Assembly (NCBI RefSeq): GCF_018141445.1
Contig: NZ_CP058649.1
Location: 1,321,001-1,385,000 of the forward strand
Length of the DNA: 64,000 bases
Source: Vallitalea pronyensis
GTDB lineage: Bacteria > Bacillota > Clostridia > Lachnospirales > Vallitaleaceae
Reading direction: 5' to 3'
A program made the position numbers and the translations under genes. Positions 26,003 to 34,674 of the stretch are shown in pieces (position 1 is the stretch's first letter; each line of letters starts with the position of its first letter). The notes under the pieces were generated by a model, which saw nothing but the letters and a program-made list of their open reading frames with translations, was not told where the DNA came from and searched no databases.

Positions 26003-27367
26003 ATGAGACCCTTATATATAAAAATGAGTAAAAACAAGTTTACAATTGTAAGTTTGCTGGTTTTATCAATACTTGTTACAACATTATTGATTCGTGAACA
26101 AGTACATGGACAATACAAGGTTATTTATAAAGCAACTTTCAAAAATAGTGAAGTAGGTTTTATTGAAGACATTGGTATCATCGATGAAGCACTAAAGGCA
26201 GCATCAACACGTTTAGAGAAGCAACTTGATAGAGCTATATTAATTGATGAGACAGTTATTACACAACCTTTGGAACTGGATAAGCAAAAGCTTCTTAATG
26301 AAAAAGAACTTGCAGATGAGCTTTTTACCGTCTTATTATACAATAAAGATGACTTTTGGGTGAAAGCTAAAGCTTTATCCATTGATAATGAAACGGAAAT
26401 TATCTTAGAAGATGACCAAGCAGCTGAAGCTGTTTTGGCAGAAGTAAAGAGTGCCTATATTACACCTGTTAATGCTGGGGAGATTCAAGATGTATCCTTT
26501 GTTGAATCTGTTGAAGCAAGCGAAGTCTATGTCAATAGTGAACGTATCGTAGAGAAAGAAGAAGCGGTGGAAAAACTGCAATCAACTACGGAAGAGAAAA
26601 TAACGTATCAGATTCAATCAGGAGATACATTATCAGAAGTGGCAAATGATAACGATATGGGATTATCGGATTTATTAAAGATTAATCCAGAAGTTACAAC
26701 AGCTTCTTTGCTACAAATAGGTCAAGAATTAAATTTAATGATACCAAAACCTACCTTATCCGTTGTTGTAAAAGAGAAGGTGGCATATGAAGATGACATA
26801 GAAGCACCCATTGAATACCAAGAAGATAACAATGAGTACAAAGATTATCGGAAAACCATTCAAGAAGGTGAAAGTGGTATAAAAAAAGTAACAGCTAATG
26901 TGATCTATACCAATGGTTTAGAAACGGGACGAGAAATAGTATCTCAGGAAATACTCGTGGAACCTATTAAGTCCATCATTGCTGTGGGTACAAGAAAGTT
27001 ACCGCGTTTTTCAAAACCTGTTAATGGTGAACTCACGTCACTTTTCGGTCCTAGATGGGGATCAATTCATAGGGGAATTGACTTACGTGCTTCCGTTGGA
27101 ACCAGTGTAAAAGCTTCTGAAACAGGAACGGTAACCTTTGCCAGTTGGAGTGGCGGCTATGGTTATCTCGTTAAAATAAAACATGCTGATGGTTTTGAAA
27201 CCTATTATGCACATAACAGTAAACTTTATGTGAAAGTAGGAGAAAAGGTGAATAAAGGTGATGTGGTTGCAGCATCAGGTAATACTGGAAATAGCCAAGC
27301 ACCCCATGTCCATTTTGAAATTAGACGTTATGGTAAGCCATTGAATCCCTTAAACTATGTTAACTAA
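26003..27367 (+). CDS. Cell-wall M23 peptidase with LysM and G5 domains
   Basis: This 454-residue protein has an N-terminal membrane helix (about residues 13-32) and an exported region of about 170 residues. A LysM domain (about 200-250, TYQIQSGDTLSEVANDND) binds peptidoglycan, and a G5 domain covers about 268-335. The M23 zinc peptidase domain (about 340-454) has HRGID (first zinc ligands), YYAHNS and PHVHFE. It likely cleaves peptide cross-links during growth or cell separation. GGAGG precedes the ATG by 7 bases. It stands alone, with a strong promoter and a terminator. Confidence 0.93.
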   Translation: MRPLYIKMSKNKFTIVSLLVLSILVTTLLIREQVHGQYKVIYKATFKNSEVGFIEDIGIIDEALKAASTRLEKQLDRAILIDETVITQPLELDKQKLLNEKELADELFTVLLYNKDDFWVKAKALSIDNETEIILEDDQAAEAVLAEVKSAYITPVNAGEIQDVSFVESVEASEVYVNSERIVEKEEAVEKLQSTTEEKITYQIQSGDTLSEVANDNDMGLSDLLKINPEVTTASLLQIGQELNLMIPKPTLSVVVKEKVAYEDDIEAPIEYQEDNNEYKDYRKTIQEGESGIKKVTANVIYTNGLETGREIVSQEILVEPIKSIIAVGTRKLPRFSKPVNGELTSLFGPRWGSIHRGIDLRASVGTSVKASETGTVTFASWSGGYGYLVKIKHADGFETYYAHNSKLYVKVGEKVNKGDVVAASGNTGNSQAPHVHFEIRRYGKPLNPLNYVN

Positions 27368-27392
27368 TATAAACAGTAAATAAAAATGATTA

Positions 27393-27434
27393 AATAGCCT
27401 TTCAGGAATGTAATTTTTGAAAGGCTATTTTTAT
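27393..27434 (+). terminator. Rho-independent terminator
   Basis: AAATAGCCTTTC pairs exactly with GAAAGGCTATTT around a 15-base loop, followed by T residues, 25 bases after the M23 gene. Confidence 0.9.
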
Positions 27435-27505
27435 TGTGGAATAGGTATGTCACAGTCATGTTAAAGTTTATATCACTGCTTATAAAATAATCAGTAAAAT
27501 TTAAG

Positions 27506-27534
27506 TTGACAAAAGTGTATAGCTCCTATACACT
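27506..27534 (+). promoter_or_regulatory. Promoter and palindromic operator of the MarR gene, probably leaderless
   Basis: TTGACA (27506-27511) and TACACT (27529-27534) have a 17-base spacer. GTGTATAG-CTC-CTATACAC (27515-27533) is a perfect palindrome lying between and over these boxes. Transcription would begin about 7 bases after the -10, which is exactly the ATG at 27541. No ribosome binding site precedes that ATG. Confidence 0.75.
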
Positions 27535-27540
27535 ATCCTT

Positions 27541-28008
27541 ATGAATGATAAAATTGATACAAACCAAATGATAGCCATGTTTTTTGAATTGGTTCAAAAC
27601 ATCCAGGATTTGGATAAGAAAAGTATGTACTATGGGCTTAGTGAACCCCTGCACAATGCAGAAATACATACCCTTGTTGCCATTAAAGAAAATGAAGGCA
27701 TAAGCATTACAGGATTGGCCAAGGCATTAGGGATTACAAAAGGAGCCGTTTCTCAGATTGTTAATCGCTTATATAAGAAAGGGACAGTTAAAAAAGATCA
27801 AGACCCTGAAAACAAATCGCGATTAACATTAAGTTTAACAAAGGATGGTGAAACCGCCTACTATTATCATGAAAAAAATCATGAGATACTTTTGAATCCG
27901 CTAATAGAAAAATTGGATATGTTGGATAAAACAGCTCAGCAAATCATTTATCATTTTTTAAAAGAAACCAATGATATTTTTAAGAAGGGAGTGTTAGAGA
28001 TACAATAA
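27541..28008 (+). CDS. MarR-family transcriptional regulator
   Basis: This 155-residue winged-helix regulator has a recognition region ISITGLAKALGITKGAVSQIVNRLYKKGTVKKDQDPENKSRLTLSLTKDGE, typical of MarR (helix-turn-helix, then the beta wing with D-x-R-like residues). It has an N-terminal helix for dimerisation and a C-terminal helix ending in FLKETNDIF. The ATG lies at the predicted transcription start, so the message is probably leaderless. A palindrome in its own promoter and a related dyad in the next promoter suggest that it controls itself and the M23-like membrane protein downstream. Confidence 0.92.
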   Translation: MNDKIDTNQMIAMFFELVQNIQDLDKKSMYYGLSEPLHNAEIHTLVAIKENEGISITGLAKALGITKGAVSQIVNRLYKKGTVKKDQDPENKSRLTLSLTKDGETAYYYHEKNHEILLNPLIEKLDMLDKTAQQIIYHFLKETNDIFKKGVLEIQ

Positions 28009-28014
28009 ATTTTT

Positions 28015-28054
28015 TTGGAAAAAGCGTTTAGTAGCTATACACTATGAAGTATAG
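28015..28054 (+). promoter_or_regulatory. Second MarR-type promoter-operator, before the membrane M23 gene
   Basis: TTGGAA (28015-28020) and TACACT (28038-28043) are 17 bases apart. The word CTATACACTAT is shared with the MarR promoter, and CTATAC-N8-GTATAG (28035-28054) forms a dyad. The same regulator probably binds both sites. Confidence 0.6.
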
Positions 28055-28125
28055 TCAATTATAAAGAGGTACAGACATGGAAACATAATAGCATACATGT
28101 ATGAAAGACAAGAGGGCGTATAATT

Positions 28126-29058
28126 ATGAATATAGTAAAGAAAAAGTCAATGCTCTGGATATGGCTAGTGATACTCATCATACTGGAAATTGGTGGATGG
28201 GGTAGCCTTTATCTATTTAAAGGAAGACCTAAGATTATTGCATGGTGGTTTATTCAAATCTTAGGTATCGTTGGTGTTATAACAATTATCACATGTATCA
28301 TTCTCATCATGAAAGATATCATTAAACACAAAAAAACTAAGTTAATAAAGGTGATAACATGTCTAATGGCTATTTTTGTAGCATGGCCTGCAGGATGGAT
28401 TTTTAAGATTGCTCAGATAGCTTATCCTGCGGATGTCCATGCAGTTAAGCCATCCGTTACTGTATCTGTGCCATTTCAAGAAACAACCATTGTGGGATGG
28501 GGTGGTGATAAACTAGAGCATAACTATCATGTGACGGTTCCTGTGCAACGCTATGCATATGACCTATTAATAGAACCAGCTGGTATGGGGAGTCATAAAC
28601 TAGAGGATTATGGTATTTATGGGAAAGACATTGTTGCGCCAGCATCAGGTGTTATCATTGATTTGCAGGGAAATGAAGAGGATATGACGCCAGGCATTTT
28701 AGATGAGGCAGACACTAGGCTTGGTAATTATATTTATATAAAATTAGATGAGACAGGTACATATCTTGTATTAGCACACCTAATGAAAGATTCCATACTT
28801 GTGGAGAAGGGGCAGCATATTGAGGAGGGCACAGTAATAGCCAAAGCAGGTAATTCTGGTGACTCTTCTGAACCGCATTTACATATTCACCATCAAAGAG
28901 AAAACCCATTAACGGATAATTTTCTACTATCAGAAGGACTACCACTCTACTTTAAAAGTGATAATGGTCCAATTATGCCAAATGGAGGGGTTAGAGTAGA
29001 AAATGGTTGCGATGTCCCTATTGGCGATAGAATTTCACCTGTACAGATAACAAAATAA
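28126..29058 (+). CDS. Membrane-anchored M23-family peptidase-like protein
   Basis: This 310-residue protein has three hydrophobic N-terminal segments (about 8-28, 38-65, 78-98) and then an outer M23 domain. That domain contains QRYAYDLLIE in place of the usual HxxxD element, YGKDIVAPASGVI, GNYIYIKL, LAHLMKDSILVEKGQHIEEG and EPHLHIHHQRE with the HxH zinc motif. RYAYD forms occur in a known M23 subgroup, so the first His ligand may be replaced and activity is uncertain. The gene follows the MarR gene with its own promoter and dyad. A long inverted repeat follows its stop. Confidence 0.82.
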   Translation: MNIVKKKSMLWIWLVILIILEIGGWGSLYLFKGRPKIIAWWFIQILGIVGVITIITCIILIMKDIIKHKKTKLIKVITCLMAIFVAWPAGWIFKIAQIAYPADVHAVKPSVTVSVPFQETTIVGWGGDKLEHNYHVTVPVQRYAYDLLIEPAGMGSHKLEDYGIYGKDIVAPASGVIIDLQGNEEDMTPGILDEADTRLGNYIYIKLDETGTYLVLAHLMKDSILVEKGQHIEEGTVIAKAGNSGDSSEPHLHIHHQRENPLTDNFLLSEGLPLYFKSDNGPIMPNGGVRVENGCDVPIGDRISPVQITK

Positions 29059-29070
29059 ACATGAATGCTT

Positions 29071-29120
29071 ATATCCAATTATCGATAAAACTTGTATATT
29101 TATCGATAATTGGATATAAT
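29071..29120. promoter_or_regulatory. 19-base perfect inverted repeat containing the promoter of the Fic gene
   Basis: ATATCCAATTATCGATAAA (29071-29089) and its exact complement (29099-29117) are separated by 9 bases. A promoter TTGTAT (29092-29097), 17 bases, TATAAT (29115-29120) sits in the loop and right arm. It is therefore a likely operator for the HTH-Fic protein. It could also help end the upstream transcript, but no T run follows. Confidence 0.7.
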
Positions 29121-29138
29121 AGAGTAGAGGTGAAGTAA

Positions 29139-30062
29139 ATGAATTTCAAACAATATTTAGAGGAAAGAGGTATTGGTCTATCTGATTTAAGTAAAGCTTG
29201 TGATATCCCTTATACAACTTTATATAATGGTGTTGAAAAGCCAAGTTCAATAAGGTCTGAAAATCTAAAAAAAATAGCTAACTATTTTAATGTTTCCATG
29301 GATGAGGTTTACAAGATGTTAGGAGATGTTCAGGAAAAGACCTTATTATCTGTACTACAAGAGCAAAAGACATCCAAACTGAAAGGCAATCTATACCATA
29401 TAACACAGATTTTGTTTGCCTATAATACTAATCGTATAGAAGGCAGCCAATTATCCGAAGAGGACACGCGATATATTTTTGAAACCAATACCCTAATTAA
29501 TCAACAATCTTCTGCAAATGTAGATGATATTGTAGAAACAGCGAATCATTTTTATTTATTTGATAAGATGATAGATCAAGCTCAAGATTTATTAACAGAG
29601 AACATGATCAAAAAATATCATGAAATATTAAAAAATGGTACCAGTGACGCTCGACTTGACTGGTTTAATGTAGGTGAATACAAAGCTTTGCCTAATGAAG
29701 TAGGAGGAAAAGAAACCACGTTACCAAAAGATGTAGCTAAGGACATGAAAAAACTTTTGCACTGGTACAATGGTTTAGCCCATGTGGAAATAGATGCTAT
29801 TCTTGAATTTCATTATCAGTTTGAAACCATACACCCCTTTCAAGATGGTAATGGTAGAATTGGACGCATCATCATGTTCAAGGAATGTCTAAAACATGCC
29901 ATCATACCCTTTATTATTGAAGATGAATATAAGGCGTACTATTATAGAGGATTATCTGAATATAAGAATGAAAAAGGGTTCCTGGTAGATACATGTTTAA
30001 TGATGCAGGATCGGTATAGGGAGATGGTTTGGAAGTTTTTGGGGGATGTAATAGTACCATAG
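29139..30062 (+). CDS. Fic-domain protein with N-terminal helix-turn-helix
   Basis: This 307-residue protein has a Cro/C1-type DNA-binding domain (residues about 1-62) and a Fic domain with the full catalytic motif HPFQDGNGRIGR starting at His232. Fic enzymes transfer AMP (or another nucleotide part) to target proteins. TNRIEG at residues 97-102 fits the inhibitory motif (S/T)xxxE(G/N), so it carries its own inhibitory helix in front of the Fic domain. The DNA-binding part and the large inverted repeat in its promoter suggest self-repression. GAGGTG precedes the ATG. No separate antitoxin gene is adjacent. Confidence 0.93.
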   Translation: MNFKQYLEERGIGLSDLSKACDIPYTTLYNGVEKPSSIRSENLKKIANYFNVSMDEVYKMLGDVQEKTLLSVLQEQKTSKLKGNLYHITQILFAYNTNRIEGSQLSEEDTRYIFETNTLINQQSSANVDDIVETANHFYLFDKMIDQAQDLLTENMIKKYHEILKNGTSDARLDWFNVGEYKALPNEVGGKETTLPKDVAKDMKKLLHWYNGLAHVEIDAILEFHYQFETIHPFQDGNGRIGRIIMFKECLKHAIIPFIIEDEYKAYYYRGLSEYKNEKGFLVDTCLMMQDRYREMVWKFLGDVIVP

Positions 30063-30151
30063 ATTTAAAATTATAAACTCAATAAGAATGTTAATATAGA
30101 GCATTTAATGACATGGATGAATAGGGGGAGAAGAAATATGGTACTAAAAGA

Positions 30152-30201
30152 ATAGATAGGATGATGATAATTATTATTAGGCCGATCATTATTCTATCTA
30201 T
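30152..30201. terminator. Possible bidirectional terminator between converging genes
   Basis: ATAGATAG (30152-30159) and CTATCTAT (30194-30201) form the base of an AT-rich hairpin between the Fic gene and the converging minus-strand gene. The T-run is poor and the element overlaps the minus-strand stop codon. Confidence 0.3.
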
Positions 30202-30788
30202 CGTTTATGTATCCTGTTATTTTTTTCAATATACTTCAACAAAGGTGCATCATCCCATACCTGAACCTCAATATACCTCTCAGGACCATGTTGACCATCA
30301 GAATTCCAATCTTGGGGCATCCCATATTTAGCAATAATATGTATTATCTCTTTATAAGTATAGATTTTACGACGATACTCCTTGTTATCTGTTACACGGC
30401 AACTAAATGTTGGGAACATATCACCATAAGAAAAAGAAAGCGTGTCTTTATCAAAATCCTTTAATGAAATCTTGATACAATCGCCATTATTATACCATGA
30501 TTGTAACCAAGCACATTTTCCGACAACCATATAGTGGGGTGACTTTCTAACAGGTTTTCCACCTTTTGCTTCAAACAACGCCCTTGCCATTTGTTCTAAT
30601 TCTATTCTTCTTTCCATATACCCTTCATAGCGATGGGCTGCCATGATATGATTATTTTTCTTTAGATTTTGAAGAACGCCCTTAGCTTCTTGTAAGGAAT
30701 AATCAGATAAGTTTAAAAAGGGTCCATTGGACTTTTCATAATAGTGATAGAGATATTCAATATTATAATTAGGGTAAGTTATTGCCAT
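30198..30788 (-). CDS. Uncharacterised 196-residue protein
   Basis: I do not recognise this family. The protein is soluble and mixed alpha/beta, with an early helical region rich in charged residues (LNLSDYSLQEAKGVLQNLKKN and a following M-E-R-R-I-E-L helix). A C-terminal half is rich in aromatic residues (CAWLQSWYNNGDCIKISLKDF; YIEVQVWDDAPLLKYI). The ribosome site on the minus strand (AGGAGGATTAAG) is strong and fits the ATG, so the gene is real. It is one of only two minus-strand genes in the window and converges on the Fic gene. A palindrome lies upstream of its start. Confidence 0.75.
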   Translation of the reverse strand: MAITYPNYNIEYLYHYYEKSNGPFLNLSDYSLQEAKGVLQNLKKNNHIMAAHRYEGYMERRIELEQMARALFEAKGGKPVRKSPHYMVVGKCAWLQSWYNNGDCIKISLKDFDKDTLSFSYGDMFPTFSCRVTDNKEYRRKIYTYKEIIHIIAKYGMPQDWNSDGQHGPERYIEVQVWDDAPLLKYIEKNNRIHKR

Positions 30789-31120
30789 CTTAATCCTCCT
30801 AAGTTTATATCAAATGTAAATAATAATAATTCTATCATAACGAGTCCTACTCGTTAATCGTATCATTATAAGCCATATTATTCAATGAAAACCTTAAAAG
30901 ATATGAATGTTAATATACAAAGATGAAAAAATAAACGTATAGATAAACAAAAAATGAATGTTGTGTAAAGGTTATAATTATGAGATAATTTATATAGCTT
31001 GTATTGCGTGCTAATCAACTATTTTGTAATGGAAGTTACGTCTAAACTACACGATTACCACAGATAATTAATTACTAAAAAAGAGAACGGTACTATCTTT
31101 AAAATTGGAGGTAAAAGAGG
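30789..31120. other. Gene-free divergent intergenic region with a palindrome
   Basis: This 332-base stretch separates the minus-strand orphan from the first C39-like gene. TAACGAGT-CCT-ACTCGTTA (30838-30856) is a perfect dyad close to the minus-strand gene and may be its operator. I see no RNA gene, repeat or coding frame; promoter assignment to the right-hand gene is unclear. Confidence 0.5.
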
Positions 31121-32110
31121 ATGATAAAAAAATTGCCGTTTAAGTTTCCGCCAACCATTGATTGCTATGGGGGGCTTGCAAATGAATGTGGTATACTAGA
31201 ATGTTACGAACAAGCGAAGCAATATATCATACCCGATCGTATGATGATTTATACGGATAACTTGGACTATACTAATGGTAGCTATGCCAATATGGGGAGT
31301 GGACTAAAAAATCATTTTTTCAATGATGTTGAAGTACTTCATGCAAAATGGAGAGAAGGATTTGAAAGGGATATTATTCAATATATAGATAATAAGAAAT
31401 ACATCTTGCTAGAATTAGATCATTATCGTGTACCTGGTTCTAGTAGTTATATAAAGGACCATTTCTACCATGGTAATGCCATGATTTATGGTTATAATCT
31501 TGAAAAAGAGATATTTTATGTTACGGATAATTTTGTCGACGGGAAATTTGTCATCTTAGAAATTGGATTTTCAGATATTATTGATGCAAGAAAACACCAT
31601 GAGCATGATAAAAGTATTGCTATATTAAGTCGAGATTTTAATGAAGGCATATCGTATGAAGTGGATATTGACCTTATCAAAACGATTCTAAAGGGTTATT
31701 TGAATAGTAAAAATCCATTATTACACTTAACCCATGAAAGTAAATCCATTGTCAGTCAACGAATATATGGATTAGATGTGTACGCCTATCTATTAAGATA
31801 CTTTGAATTATTAGCTGACTACAAAGTCCCCCTTGATGTTAGAGGCTTTCATGTGGTCTATAACCACATGGATCTTATACTATTATTCTTACATTATATA
31901 AAAAAACGTAATGTTCTAAGGGATGTTGATACATATCAGAAACACTATACTAGTCTGCTTGGTAAAATATCCAGTATAAGAACCATGATGCTTACACTGG
32001 GCATAACGAAAGAGCCTTCATTACTAGAAAGAATAAAGGCTATCATGCATGATTTGGCATCCCAAGAGGAACGGGTTATAGGTATGCTCCTTAAATCATT
32101 GGGAGACTAG
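31121..32110 (+). CDS. C39/BtrH-like protein, copy 1 of 3
   Basis: This 329-residue protein begins with LPFKFPPTIDCYGGLANECGI, has a central DHFYHGNAMIYGYNLEKEIFYVTDNF and a helical C-terminal half with PLDVRGFHVVYNHMDL. I recall similar proteins beside NRPS clusters in Firmicutes. The Cys near residue 15 and the His-Gly-Asn plus GYN segments resemble a C39-peptidase or BtrH-like fold, so acyl or peptidyl transfer from a carrier protein is conceivable; activity is not established. It is closely related to the copy at 33579 and more distantly to the minus-strand copy. GGAGGTAAAAGAGG precedes the ATG. Confidence 0.65.
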   Translation: MIKKLPFKFPPTIDCYGGLANECGILECYEQAKQYIIPDRMMIYTDNLDYTNGSYANMGSGLKNHFFNDVEVLHAKWREGFERDIIQYIDNKKYILLELDHYRVPGSSSYIKDHFYHGNAMIYGYNLEKEIFYVTDNFVDGKFVILEIGFSDIIDARKHHEHDKSIAILSRDFNEGISYEVDIDLIKTILKGYLNSKNPLLHLTHESKSIVSQRIYGLDVYAYLLRYFELLADYKVPLDVRGFHVVYNHMDLILLFLHYIKKRNVLRDVDTYQKHYTSLLGKISSIRTMMLTLGITKEPSLLERIKAIMHDLASQEERVIGMLLKSLGD

Positions 32111-32214
32111 TTTTATAAAAGAATAATGCTAGGTAAGTTTTGTAACATATTGCTACTTACAATGACCATTTTTAATTATGTATAACGATAAGAGTAAGAG
32201 AAGACATCCTATAT

Positions 32215-32246
32215 AAGAACTTCGGTATTTAGCGGGGTTCTTTTTT
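32215..32246 (+). terminator. Rho-independent terminator between converging C39-like genes
   Basis: AAGAACTTCG pairs with CGGGGTTCTT (ten pairs, two of them G-T) around an eight-base loop and is followed by T residues. It serves the plus-strand gene ending at 32110. Confidence 0.75.
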
Positions 32247-32272
32247 AAAGTAGACATTTAACTAGATTACTT

Positions 32273-33307
32273 TCAAGTTTTAATGTTATTTATAATATGG
32301 TGTATAAGTTTTTCTTCCTCTGTTGCGATCCTTTCGAGTTGAAGATATAAATGCTTTATTAATTTCCATTCTCCTGAAATCATAAATTTGATAATTTTAT
32401 TTCTTAAAGCTAAGGCTGTTTTTTCTATCGCATTATATGATTCAATAATATGACCTGCGTCATTTAGATGATTACTTTCATTGAGGAAATGACATAATTC
32501 AGTCATATATTTTTTATGGTCCCATAACAGGTGAAATGGTCGAATATCTATATCGGCTTCTTTCATCGTTTCCATATGGGTAATGTATTGATAGATATTC
32601 TCATAATTATCCATTCCCCATGTAAAAATTTTTTCATAATAAAAAGGTTCAGAATAAATCCCCATTTTTCTTGATGAATCTAAGGATAGTACATAATCAT
32701 TAAGAAAGTCTTTTATTATATCGATATCTAATGCCCATTGTATATCATCTCGGAGTTTAAGAAGTTTAATAGGATGGTCTTTTGAATGATTAAAGGCTTT
32801 TTCTAAATCCTTAAAAGAAATCTTAGAGAAACTAAATGAATGGTCTTTGTAAAAGCCACATATGTTGAAGGTTTTATCATGGCTATTATAACCATAAATC
32901 ATATTTTCATGATGGATATGATACGTCATATACATATTGGTTTCTTTTAGATAAAAGTCATCCAGATGAAAAGAAATGTAAAAATTATCCTTGATATTAT
33001 CAATTATAAAGTCACTTAGAGTATATTTTTTCAAAATCATATGCATGGTATTTTTGTTTAATTTTTGACTTAACGGTCTAAACCATGGTATAGCACTACT
33101 ATATTCATAATCAAAAAAAAGAAAATCTAATCCTTGAGATGCTCTAGCTTTTAACTTTTTCAATGAGCCTTTTAGTTGAATATAGTGACTGAAAATCCAT
33201 GGCGAACAATGATCATATGCAGACAGTATTGCTAAGTGACCAGCGTGCCAAGGATAAGATGTAATAATAGGATACTTAATTGGAAGTACTTTGCTTGTAA
33301 GCTTCAT
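32273..33307 (-). CDS. C39/BtrH-like protein, copy 2 of 3 (divergent, minus strand)
   Basis: This 344-residue protein is the most divergent of three relatives here. It has LPIKYPIITSYPWHAGHLAIL at the start, where the Cys of the other copies is replaced (TSYPWHAG against DCYGGLAN). HIHHENMIYGYNSHDKTFNICGF is in the middle and IDIRPFHLLWDHKKYM in the C-terminal half. The shared order of motifs marks common descent. Loss of the Cys argues against a thiol-peptidase role for this copy. It is transcribed opposite to both neighbours. Function unknown. Confidence 0.65.
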   Translation of the reverse strand: MKLTSKVLPIKYPIITSYPWHAGHLAILSAYDHCSPWIFSHYIQLKGSLKKLKARASQGLDFLFFDYEYSSAIPWFRPLSQKLNKNTMHMILKKYTLSDFIIDNIKDNFYISFHLDDFYLKETNMYMTYHIHHENMIYGYNSHDKTFNICGFYKDHSFSFSKISFKDLEKAFNHSKDHPIKLLKLRDDIQWALDIDIIKDFLNDYVLSLDSSRKMGIYSEPFYYEKIFTWGMDNYENIYQYITHMETMKEADIDIRPFHLLWDHKKYMTELCHFLNESNHLNDAGHIIESYNAIEKTALALRNKIIKFMISGEWKLIKHLYLQLERIATEEEKLIHHIINNIKT

Positions 33308-33578
33308 TTAATCATCCTTTTTATAAACTATAGTTTACATCAGCTAATTTGGTTATTTTCTTAACTATAAGTTCATTATAAGAAATAATTATATATAAGT
33401 CAAACAAATTAACTTAATAAAGATGTATAATAAAATATTTAAATAATATATTGACATCTATAGACATAAAAAGTAAAATAATTATTAATTAGTTATATTG
33501 TAAAAAAATAATTATCTATTATACTGATTATTGTATTATTATGTCAAATATTATGATTGTTCCATGGGGAGGTCAAAA

Positions 33579-34565
33579 ATGATAAAAAAGTTGCCATTTA
33601 AGTATCCACCAATCATTGATTGCTACAGCGGTCTCTCAAGTAGATGTGGTGTTATTGAATGTTATAATCAAGTAAAACCATATATTATAACGAATTGGAT
33701 GATGATGTTTACGGATAACTTCAATTATTCTGATGGAAGCTTTGTGGGTTTAGATAGTGGCATTGAAGATGATTGTTTTTTGGAAGAGTTAATTTTAAAT
33801 AAGAAGTGGAAAGACAGATTTGAGTTAGATATCATACATTGTATAGATAAAAATAAATATGTATTACTTGGGTTAGATCATTATTATATACCACATTCAA
33901 CACGATATAAGAAACAACATTTCTACCATGATGATGCTATGATTTTAGGATATGATCTTCAGAAAAAAATATTTTTTGTTTCTGATAATTTTATAGCTGG
34001 TAAGTTAGTGATTTTAGAGGTTGCTTTTTCAGATATTAAGACAGCAAGAACACATCATAAAAGTGATAGATTTGTTGAAATAGTAAGTCGATGTTTTGAT
34101 AAAGATAAGCACCATGCCTTTGATTTAACCTTAACTAAAAAATTATTAAACATATATATAAAAAGTGAAGATCCTACTCAGCAATTAATTGCTTATGGCA
34201 GTGTACCAAAAGTTGATGGAGGAATCTATGGCTTGGCCATTTATCCATATTTATCAACATACATAAAACGCTTAGCAGAATCTAAAGTTCCTTATGATTA
34301 TAGAGGTTTTCATGTTGTGTGTAATCATATGAGTGTTATGTTATTGCTTTTAGATTACTTAAAAAAAGAAATAGATCCAAATAAGATAGAAATATATCGT
34401 ATAAAATATCAACAGCTTCTATCTGAATGCATCATATTAAGGAATTTGCTAATAAAAGCAGGCATCTCTAAAACACAGATATTAATAGAAAAGATACTTA
34501 CTAAAATTGATAAGATAGCTTATGAGGAGGAAAGTATGCTTCAATCCCTTATTAAAATTATTTAA
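33579..34565 (+). CDS. C39/BtrH-like protein, copy 3 of 3
   Basis: This 328-residue protein is a close paralogue of the copy at 31121: KKLPFKYPPIIDCYSGLSSRCGVIECYNQ, QHFYHDDAMILGYDLQKKIFFVSDNF and VPYDYRGFHVVCNHMSVM match it position by position. I set the start at ATG 33579, 6 bases after GGGAGG, which gives nearly the same length as copy 1; the frame is open to 33531. The two close copies flank the divergent minus-strand copy, which suggests local duplication. Function unknown; I associate the family with NRPS loci. Confidence 0.65.
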   Translation: MIKKLPFKYPPIIDCYSGLSSRCGVIECYNQVKPYIITNWMMMFTDNFNYSDGSFVGLDSGIEDDCFLEELILNKKWKDRFELDIIHCIDKNKYVLLGLDHYYIPHSTRYKKQHFYHDDAMILGYDLQKKIFFVSDNFIAGKLVILEVAFSDIKTARTHHKSDRFVEIVSRCFDKDKHHAFDLTLTKKLLNIYIKSEDPTQQLIAYGSVPKVDGGIYGLAIYPYLSTYIKRLAESKVPYDYRGFHVVCNHMSVMLLLLDYLKKEIDPNKIEIYRIKYQQLLSECIILRNLLIKAGISKTQILIEKILTKIDKIAYEEESMLQSLIKII

Positions 34566-34581
34566 GTTTTGTTGTGCAGGT

Positions 34582-34618
34582 CATGTTTTTTCGTTACAAT
34601 GGAAGAAACATGGCTTAT
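34582..34618 (+). terminator. Weak hairpin after C39-like copy 3
   Basis: CATGTTT (34582-34588) pairs with AAACATG (34606-34612), with further inner pairs. Only a short mixed T-rich tail follows, so termination may be partial. Confidence 0.35.
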
Positions 34619-34674
34619 TTTGATGAACCATTACATTATCTATGTCTAAAGATATTTTGAAAAGGGGATCTATC

